Of a DNA stretch of 9,643 nucleotides, positions 5,288 through 9,643 are shown piece after piece; position 1 is the stretch's first letter; each line of letters opens with the position of its first letter. The translations under genes and the position numbers were made by a program. Source of the stretch: Candidatus Mesolinea sp. UBA5823 (lineage in GTDB: Bacteria > Chloroflexota > Anaerolineae > Anaerolineales > Anaerolineaceae). The DNA lies in assembly GCA_002417685.1 (NCBI GenBank), contig DICP01000052.1, positions 1 to 9,643 on the forward strand. Reading direction: 5' to 3'. The notes beneath the pieces were generated by a model. That model was not told the origin of the DNA and did not search any database. It was given only the letters and a program-made list of their open reading frames with translations.

Positions 5288-5896
5288 TTAATACTTATCC
5301 GCCGGCTGGACGCTCAAATCCTCCGGTCGGATGGTCAGCTCGCGAAATGCTTCGAAGGTGAGATCATCAAAGGGCAAGGCTAGCCGGGTTTTAAGCTGGG
5401 CAAACAGCTCCAGGTAGCTCACCGTGATGCGGCGCTCCCAAACCAAGCCCAGGCTCTCAGCCAGCTTCCAGATAGCCTCGGGGTTTGGACCTTCGAGCTC
5501 GGTAAAGGTGCCAAAGGGCATTTCATCCAGCGAAATTTTCACTCCCGCAAGCATAAAGGTCTCTCGAATTTTTTCATAGGTTGTGTAAACGCGATAACCT
5601 AGCGCTTCCAAAAAGCGGCGAGCCGCTGCAAAGTCGCTCACCTCAAATTCGATTTCCTGGCGGGCAAGCACCCCACCTTCAAGCGCACCAGGCCCTTTGA
5701 AGGTTAGGTGGGCAGCCTCATCCTGCCGCAAGCGCAGCACCTGGGCTTTTCGGCTCAAGTCCCGCTGCGGGGTGTCGAAGCGCAGGTTGATCTCCTGCAC
5801 GCGTGGCTGGATAAGCCTGGCGCCGGCTGCCATTAAACGCTGCCGGAAGGCTGCCAAGTCTTGCAGGTAAAATTTGGCTTCAATCTCCTGGTCCAT
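5288..5896 (-). CDS. CYTH domain protein (CyaB/ThTPase-like triphosphate tunnel enzyme)
   Basis: 202 residues from the ATG at 5896. The N-terminal ExExK signature of the CYTH superfamily is present (E4-I-E6-A-K8), followed by alternating charged strands that line a triphosphate tunnel: VLRLRQ, LTFKGP, RQEIEFEV, KIRETF, KISLDEMPFGTFTELEG. Such proteins bind triphosphates with divalent metal; members are class IV adenylate cyclases, thiamine triphosphatases or inorganic triphosphatases, and the sequence alone does not decide which. The frame runs open to a GTG at 5920, but a GAGAGG Shine-Dalgarno five bases before the 5896 ATG fixes the later start, which also places the ExExK motif at its usual position. 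It overlaps the end of the membrane-protein gene by 17 bp, a sign of translational coupling. Confidence 0.9.
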   Translation of the reverse strand: MDQEIEAKFYLQDLAAFRQRLMAAGARLIQPRVQEINLRFDTPQRDLSRKAQVLRLRQDEAAHLTFKGPGALEGGVLARQEIEFEVSDFAAARRFLEALGYRVYTTYEKIRETFMLAGVKISLDEMPFGTFTELEGPNPEAIWKLAESLGLVWERRITVSYLELFAQLKTRLALPFDDLTFEAFRELTIRPEDLSVQPADKY

Positions 5897-6302
5897 CCGT
5901 ACCTCTCTTTTTGTGTTCACGATAAGTATAACCGCCTAAGGCTGCCAAGCAGAGCGCATGGAAAACAGCCATGAAAAGCACATTGCCGCTGCGCTGCTCC
6001 GGCGCCCAAAGCAGCAAACGCTCCAGCCAGTAGCCCGATATAGTTACAATCAGTGCAACCCAAGCCAGGAGGATGGCCTGCTTGCGGCGAGCATACAGGC
6101 TAATAAACGCTCCCAGGCTTAGCAGAGCCGTGAGTGAGCCCGCAGCTAGTAGATACCATGGCAGCCATCCCGGCAGCCCGATCTGGGGCAGCAGTGCGCG
6201 CTGCTGCCAGGCGCCTACCGCGCGCAAGATGCCGCTGCCAGCATTCCATAGCAAAAGCAGGAGCACAAGCCAGCCCAGAAACCCACGCGGTTTGCGCTTC
6301 AT
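5880..6302 (-). CDS. Small four-helix integral membrane protein, unknown function
   Basis: 140 residues with a basic start (MKRKPR) and four hydrophobic segments at about 8-28, 44-68, 74-92 and 107-124, followed by a charged tail (TYREHKKRGTDGPGD). I do not recognise a family. The positive N-terminus suggests it faces the cytosol, and with four segments the C-terminus would too. Its ATG shares a base with the stop of the XPB-like gene (TAATG), and a GGAAGG lies nine bases upstream, so translation is probably coupled. The CYTH gene overlaps its 3' end. The tight packing implies co-expression, but nothing in the sequence points to a substrate or partner. Confidence 0.75.
   Translation of the reverse strand: MKRKPRGFLGWLVLLLLLWNAGSGILRAVGAWQQRALLPQIGLPGWLPWYLLAAGSLTALLSLGAFISLYARRKQAILLAWVALIVTISGYWLERLLLWAPEQRSGNVLFMAVFHALCLAALGGYTYREHKKRGTDGPGD
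5902..5907 (-). promoter_or_regulatory. Shine-Dalgarno site deciding the CYTH start
   Basis: GAGAGG on the minus strand, five bases before the ATG at 5896. It lies inside the end of the upstream membrane-protein gene and downstream of the alternative GTG at 5920, so it supports the shorter 202-residue product. Confidence 0.6.
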
Positions 6303-7942
6303 TATGGCATGCCTTCCAGATCGCTAAGGTAACCTAAGCGCGCCAGAGCCATGCGCACTTTCTCGATGCCATCAGGCTTAACAATGACAGCTACCGGGCT
6401 CAGCGCTTCGCCTAAGCTGCCAGCAGCCGGCGATTCCCGCAAGGCTTGCAGCACCTCCGGCGCGCTGAGCTTCAGCACCCAAGCTTGCTTAATCACAGCT
6501 TCACGTCCATGAGCTTCCCAGCGCTGCAAGGCTGCCACCAGGCTGGGCAGCAAATTGGTTCCGGCATATTTGCGCAAGAGGGCGATTAAATGCCGCACTT
6601 CGAGGCCTTGCCGTGCCGCTGCCTGCAGCGAAGCCGGCGTGAGGCGAATACGGTAGCGCTTTGGGCTCACCTCCAGCCATTCTCCAAAGCGGGATAACTG
6701 GTAGCGGGCGATGCGCGGGGTGCGGTTGGTGAGTGTCAGCGTACCATCGGCACTCACCGCCACAAGAGCATCCTCATCCGGCAGGTCCAGCTCTGCATTA
6801 CCCCTGGTGAGTGCATCAAACCAAGCGGACTTGCGGAAGTAAACTGGCGCCTGTAACCCCTCCTCCCAGCCCAGCTCGATCAAACCTAACCAAGCGAGAG
6901 GTCCGCTGATAAGGAAGCGGATATAAGGCGCTTCCACCTCTATCCAGCTTTCCAAACCATGCAGCAGGGCTTTATCACTGCGTCGCGTGATGATCCAGGC
7001 ATTATAATCGCCACCTTGGCGCAGAAAGTCCGGGTTATCAGCATAAACTGCGTCGATCAAGCCCTGCAGCGAATACCACTGGCTATCTTCTAAAGTTGCT
7101 AATTGCGAAAGAATATAGCACCTTGGCGGTATGGGGTTATTGCCCCACGGACCTTCGCAGAGCAGCTGCGGGACAAGGCGCAGCTCGTTGAATTTGCTTG
7201 AATATGACCAAGCCGTTACCAACCAAGGGAGAGCTCTCCCGCGTGGCATCTCTAAAAATGGCCGGGCAGCCGGCGCTGGAAGTTCTGTCTTTGCGTCTAT
7301 CAGGTCAAGAGCAGAGAGTAATGCTCGCAGCACCCGCCAGTAAACTTGCTCCTCGGCATCGGAAGCCAAACCATCTGCCTCGCCAAAGCGCCGCAGTGCC
7401 GCCAGCAGTGTGCAGCTATCATCTAAAATGCGGTCTTGCCAGGCAAGCTGCCGGGTAAGCTGCACGGGAGCGACTTTTACCAGAGGTATAGCCGCGCCCA
7501 ACGTTTTGGGTGCTTCTGGCAGCCATGGCAAGAGTTCCTCGGGCACATAAGCGACCTCAGTAAGCCTTCCATCCTGCTGGATAAAATCCCTGCCAATAAG
7601 CGCACGATACCACAGGCGCTCGGCGGTGGAGATAGGGAAGATGTGGGGTTTCTCGCGGCTGCGTTTACCAGCACCCATCTGGCGAATCTGCCCATAGCGC
7701 CGGGAAAACACCGACCAAGGCAAACTACCGCCATGCTGCTTGAGGTCGGCAAGTGCGATGAGACAATCTTGCGTTAAGCTCGCCAGCATATCCTGAAACT
7801 CAAGCTCTGAGGTGATTGCTACTGCCAGGGAGCGGGCATAGTCTTGTAGATCCTTACCACCAGCATTTACGCCCCAGAGTTCAGCAGTGCTGCGCAAAAA
7901 ACTTATGTCATGGGTGTTCAAACAGGCGAGGATTCCTGGCAT
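6302..7942 (-). CDS. Stand-alone XPB/Ssl2 N-terminal-like (helicase-associated) protein
   Basis: 546 residues. The last ~150 residues (YQLSRFGEWLEVSPKRYRI, then LTPASLQAAARQGLEVRHLIALL and a late VAVIVKPDGIEKVRMALARLGY) fit the helicase XPB/Ssl2 N-terminal-like domain (PF13625 type). In XPB-type helicases that domain precedes the motor and helps engage damaged DNA. Here I find no Walker A (GxxxxGK) or DEAD/DExH motif, so the protein appears to have the accessory domain without an ATPase. The rest is helical and Trp/Leu-rich with no recognised motif. Such free-standing proteins occur in bacteria, Chloroflexota and Actinobacteria among them; their role is not settled and may lie in DNA repair or transcription. 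The ATG has no Shine-Dalgarno but a TATACT ten bases upstream, so the transcript may be leaderless. First gene of a tight minus-strand series. Confidence 0.72.
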   Translation of the reverse strand: MPGILACLNTHDISFLRSTAELWGVNAGGKDLQDYARSLAVAITSELEFQDMLASLTQDCLIALADLKQHGGSLPWSVFSRRYGQIRQMGAGKRSREKPHIFPISTAERLWYRALIGRDFIQQDGRLTEVAYVPEELLPWLPEAPKTLGAAIPLVKVAPVQLTRQLAWQDRILDDSCTLLAALRRFGEADGLASDAEEQVYWRVLRALLSALDLIDAKTELPAPAARPFLEMPRGRALPWLVTAWSYSSKFNELRLVPQLLCEGPWGNNPIPPRCYILSQLATLEDSQWYSLQGLIDAVYADNPDFLRQGGDYNAWIITRRSDKALLHGLESWIEVEAPYIRFLISGPLAWLGLIELGWEEGLQAPVYFRKSAWFDALTRGNAELDLPDEDALVAVSADGTLTLTNRTPRIARYQLSRFGEWLEVSPKRYRIRLTPASLQAAARQGLEVRHLIALLRKYAGTNLLPSLVAALQRWEAHGREAVIKQAWVLKLSAPEVLQALRESPAAGSLGEALSPVAVIVKPDGIEKVRMALARLGYLSDLEGMP

Positions 7943-7952
7943 CGTAACTTGG

Positions 7953-7958
7953 AGTATA
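7953..7958 (-). promoter_or_regulatory. Candidate -10 element (TATACT) for the XPB-like gene series
   Basis: TATACT on the minus strand lies ten bases before the ATG at 7942, leaving a leader of at most a few bases, and no SD-like sequence precedes the ATG. This parallels murI. No good -35 is visible. The 81-bp gap to the mgtC stop holds no clear terminator, so read-through from mgtC is also possible. Confidence 0.4.
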
Positions 7959-8023
7959 CATCAAAAGAATTCTGGTTTTGATGCCCAGTCACTCAGGCAA
8001 ACTAAACGAGAATCCATACGGTA

Positions 8024-8677
8024 CTATTCGATTTTAACTGTGCGGACACCTTCGAGGTTAGAGAGCTCCTCCACGAGGTGCTCCAGCTTCTCCCCGCGGT
8101 CTATCTCCGCCACCACGCGTACACGAATGCGATCTCCTTTAATATTGCGCTGGACAGAAAAGTTGATGGTGCGTTCTGCTAATTGATTGATAGCTTTGCG
8201 AATAGCACGGATTTGAGCGGTCCCACCGTGTCCATCAATGGTGATATTGCGAACGATGTTGGTGCGGATATAGCGATGCTCAAAAATATTAACCACAACC
8301 AAGATGATAAGGATAAGCAGAGTAGCTGTGACACCGACCAAGTAGTAGCCATAACCCACAGCCATCCCCACGATCGCCATGGTCCAAAGAGTAGTAGCAG
8401 TAGTAAGCCCCTTGACATTAAAACCCAACCGCAGGATAGCGCCAGCCCCTAAAAAGCCGATGCCGGCAATGACTTGTGCAGCTAAGCGTGCAGGGTCGGA
8501 ACCGTGTTCTGTGCCGATATTGATGGAGAGGATCATAGCTAAGCAGGAGCCTAACACCAGGATCATGTGCGTGCGTAACCCTGCCGGCTGGTTATCACGC
8601 TCGCGCTCGTAACCGACCACTGCCCCCAAGAGCACCGAAACGACCAATCTTAGGATCATTTCTTCGGTGGGTATCAT
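8024..8677 (-). CDS. MgtC/SapB family membrane protein
   Basis: 217 residues. The N-terminal half is the MgtC/SapB domain (PF02308) with about five membrane segments; conserved pieces are GYERERDNQPAGLRTH (R35-T36-H37), AAQVIAGIGFLGAGAIL (66-82) and VKGLTTATTLW (88-98). From about residue 140 a soluble region (NITIDGHGGTAQIRAIRKAI onward, ending EGVRTVKIE) resembles the ACT-like cytosolic tail of longer MgtC proteins. MgtC is known for growth at low Mg2+, intramacrophage survival and inhibition of F-type ATP synthase in Salmonella; whether this homologue does any of that is open, as the family is broad in free-living bacteria. GGAGG lies four bases before the ATG. Two palindromes lie in its leader and promoter, suggesting repressor or leader control. 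The gene stands alone between the PGM and XPB-like genes. Confidence 0.92.
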   Translation of the reverse strand: MIPTEEMILRLVVSVLLGAVVGYERERDNQPAGLRTHMILVLGSCLAMILSINIGTEHGSDPARLAAQVIAGIGFLGAGAILRLGFNVKGLTTATTLWTMAIVGMAVGYGYYLVGVTATLLILIILVVVNIFEHRYIRTNIVRNITIDGHGGTAQIRAIRKAINQLAERTINFSVQRNIKGDRIRVRVVAEIDRGEKLEHLVEELSNLEGVRTVKIE

Positions 8678-8701
8678 GCTGCCTCCATCAAATTTTCGTA
8701 A

Positions 8702-8722
8702 TAGTAAAGACTGTTTTTACTA
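8702..8722 (-). promoter_or_regulatory. Inverted repeat in the mgtC leader (possible hairpin)
   Basis: Arms TAGTAAA (8702-8708) and TTTACTA (8716-8722) are perfectly complementary over seven bases around a seven-base loop. If transcription starts near 8730, this hairpin lies at the 5' end of the mgtC leader, about 25 bases before the ATG. The stem is AT-rich and therefore weak as RNA, so a DNA operator is equally possible. Confidence 0.4.
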
Positions 8723-8724
8723 CC

Positions 8725-8748
8725 TACAGGTAATCAATTATACCTGTA
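8725..8748. promoter_or_regulatory. 24-bp palindromic operator candidate over the mgtC promoter
   Basis: Arms TACAGGTA (8725-8732) and TACCTGTA (8741-8748) form a perfect eight-base inverted repeat around eight bases. One arm overlaps the minus-strand -10 hexamer, so a dimeric regulator bound here would block RNA polymerase. The length and spacing fit many helix-turn-helix dimers; the regulator cannot be named from this window. Confidence 0.5.
8737..8742 (-). promoter_or_regulatory. -10 element (TATAAT) of mgtC
   Basis: A perfect minus-strand TATAAT 59 bases before the mgtC ATG, inside the 24-bp palindrome. No consensus-like -35 is found 16-18 bases upstream, which would suit a promoter needing an activator. 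It would give a leader of about 53 nt ending in a GGAGG ribosome site. Confidence 0.45.
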
Positions 8749-8820
8749 ACCCGTGAAGGGAGCTTATAGGTTGGGAACCACTGGCAAAGGATCCACAGCA
8801 CCACTATGGCACCCACAAAT

Positions 8821-8845
8821 TGCACCTTACAAACGTGCAGTTTTT
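8821..8845. terminator. Second hairpin between the phosphohexomutase and mgtC genes
   Basis: TGCAC (8821-8825) and GTGCA (8835-8839) are complementary around nine bases, and on the plus strand five T's follow almost at once. It has the form of a weak plus-strand terminator, although no plus-strand gene leads into it; for the minus strand it would be a second structure behind the first terminator. Confidence 0.25.
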
Positions 8846-8854
8846 ATCTCACTC

Positions 8855-8875
8855 AAAAAAACGGTCGAGCGTTTT
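8855..8875 (-). terminator. Weak intrinsic terminator after the phosphohexomutase gene
   Basis: On the minus strand, AAAACG (8875-8870) pairs with CGTTTT (8863-8858) around CTCGAC, running into seven T's (8861-8855). It sits 12-33 bases after the stop at 8888, where a terminator is expected. Only two G:C pairs support the stem, so it would be inefficient. Confidence 0.4.
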
Positions 8876-8887
8876 CCTAGAACGTCT

Positions 8888-9643
8888 TCAAGATAGCGCC
8901 TGATACCACTTCATAATCGTTTTGCGGTTACGCTTCTCAAGCGTAAGGCTCAGCTGCTGGATTTTTTGCAGGATATCTTCCCGCTCCCAACTGTGTTCGC
9001 GGAGGATACTCTGCACTTCTTTGAGGATCTCTGGCGTTAGAGCCGTCTCGGAGAGCATATCCACCAGGTGCCAGGGGGAGTGTGCCCGGCGCAGGCAATC
9101 CATGGTGATGAGCTCCAAGCGGTGCAGCGCCTCTGCCATCATCGCTTGGCCTAGCTTGCGTTTGCTCGATTCGATATAAATGCGGTTGATGGGCTCAGTG
9201 CCAGAAGCACGTATGCGCAAGTAGTGGTGTTCATCACCGCTATCATCCATTAATTGCATCTCCACAAGCTCGTAGCGGATTCCGCCAAGATAAGTGATTT
9301 TTAAACCAGCTACGCGCAGCTCGTCTTCAGGCAGGTTGAGTGCGAGGTCTAAATAATAATTGATGAAGCCTTCCTTGGCTTCCAAGGGGGCGTCCACATC
9401 CGCGCGCCCAGCATTGGAGGTCGGGTCGGTAGATGTACCAAAAGTCTCCCATAGCCCGGGCAGATGCACGGTTTCTTCCCAAATTTCTGCCAACGTCGTA
9501 AGGGGCTTTTCGGCGCGCGTGCCATAATAAGCTAACATGTCCATGACGAGCAGGTTTGCCCAGGGGCCGTCTTTATCGGTCACATGCCCGCGGGAGGTAA
9601 GCCCGGAAGATTCTTCTCCGCCAATCAGGATGCGGTCGCGCCA
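8888..9643 (-). CDS. Phosphoglucomutase/phosphomannomutase (alpha-D-phosphohexomutase), C-terminal part
   Basis: The gene enters from the right edge: the frame is open from base 9643 and gives 251 residues. It begins in domain 3 with GGEESSG, the sugar-binding loop (commonly GEESGG), followed by GHVTDKDGPWANLL. Later comes RASGTEP, the phosphate-binding loop of domain 4. These enzymes interconvert hexose 1- and 6-phosphates through a phosphoserine that lies upstream of the window, so the substrate (glucose, mannose or glucosamine) is not decided here; GEES favours glucose/mannose enzymes. 100 residues follow the SGTEP motif, where about 40 is more usual, the excess being a helical, charged extension. 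A weak terminator follows the stop. Confidence 0.93.
   Translation of the reverse strand, partial: WRDRILIGGEESSGLTSRGHVTDKDGPWANLLVMDMLAYYGTRAEKPLTTLAEIWEETVHLPGLWETFGTSTDPTSNAGRADVDAPLEAKEGFINYYLDLALNLPEDELRVAGLKITYLGGIRYELVEMQLMDDSGDEHHYLRIRASGTEPINRIYIESSKRKLGQAMMAEALHRLELITMDCLRRAHSPWHLVDMLSETALTPEILKEVQSILREHSWEREDILQKIQQLSLTLEKRNRKTIMKWYQALS

Noticed and set aside
5897..5920. GTG start at 5920 for the CYTH protein
   Set aside because: A GAGAGG ribosome site five bases before the ATG at 5896 and the normal position of the ExExK motif favour the shorter form.
8183..8612. Plus-strand open frames across mgtC
   Set aside because: They overlap a well-supported MgtC gene on the other strand and show no motifs or ribosome sites.

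Overview
The window reads as part of a bacterial chromosome of moderately high GC. It carries housekeeping genes (glutamate racemase, phosphohexomutase, MgtC-type membrane protein, glutamine amidotransferase tail) with a more AT-rich accessory stretch among them. A free-standing XPB/Ssl2-N-terminal-like protein, a CYTH protein, a PUA-like/HNH protein of a type I associate with Chloroflexota, and two putative leaderless promoters would suit an Anaerolineae-like Chloroflexota. That placement is an inference from gene style; there is no rRNA or other marker to settle it.

Layout, left to right. (1) The C-terminus of a class I glutamine amidotransferase-like hydrolase (1-158, +). (2) A 303-aa protein with a PUA/EVE-like N-terminus and a C-terminal HNH nuclease (239-1150, +). 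(3) murI, glutamate racemase (1213-2049, +), with an extended -10 element so close to its ATG that the mRNA is probably leaderless. (4) Convergent with murI at a 4-bp gap, a minus-strand Nudix protein with a degenerate Nudix box (2054-2584), preceded by a DUF429 protein (2620-3357). (5) A 258-bp AT-rich spacer holding a 41-codon ORF that may be a gene relic (3398-3523, -). (6) A 301-aa NucS/RecB-like PD-(D/E)XK nuclease with a PUA-like N-terminus (3616-4521, -). (7) A compact minus-strand series: XPB-N-terminal-like protein (6302-7942), four-helix membrane protein (5880-6302), CYTH phosphatase/cyclase-fold protein (5288-5896) and a pRiA4b ORF-3-like protein (4666-5268). The first three overlap and the fourth follows after 19 bp. 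(8) mgtC (8024-8677, -), whose leader and promoter carry two palindromes. (9) The C-terminal half of a phosphoglucomutase/phosphomannomutase (8888-9643, -), followed by a weak terminator.

The most interesting theme is that two unrelated nuclease folds (HNH and PD-(D/E)XK), each behind what looks like a PUA-superfamily nucleic-acid reader domain, lie within 4.3 kb in AT-rich DNA, with a predicted RNase H-fold DUF429 protein between them and no DNA methyltransferase in view. This fits a small cluster of modification-dependent (type IV-like) defence nucleases. GC contrasts by direct count of single 60-base lines: 39/60 in murI (1381-1440), 24/60 in the HNH gene (541-600), 26/60 in the DUF429 gene (2821-2880), 22/60 in the NucS-like gene (4201-4260).

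No tRNA, rRNA, CRISPR array, transposase or insertion-sequence ends were seen.
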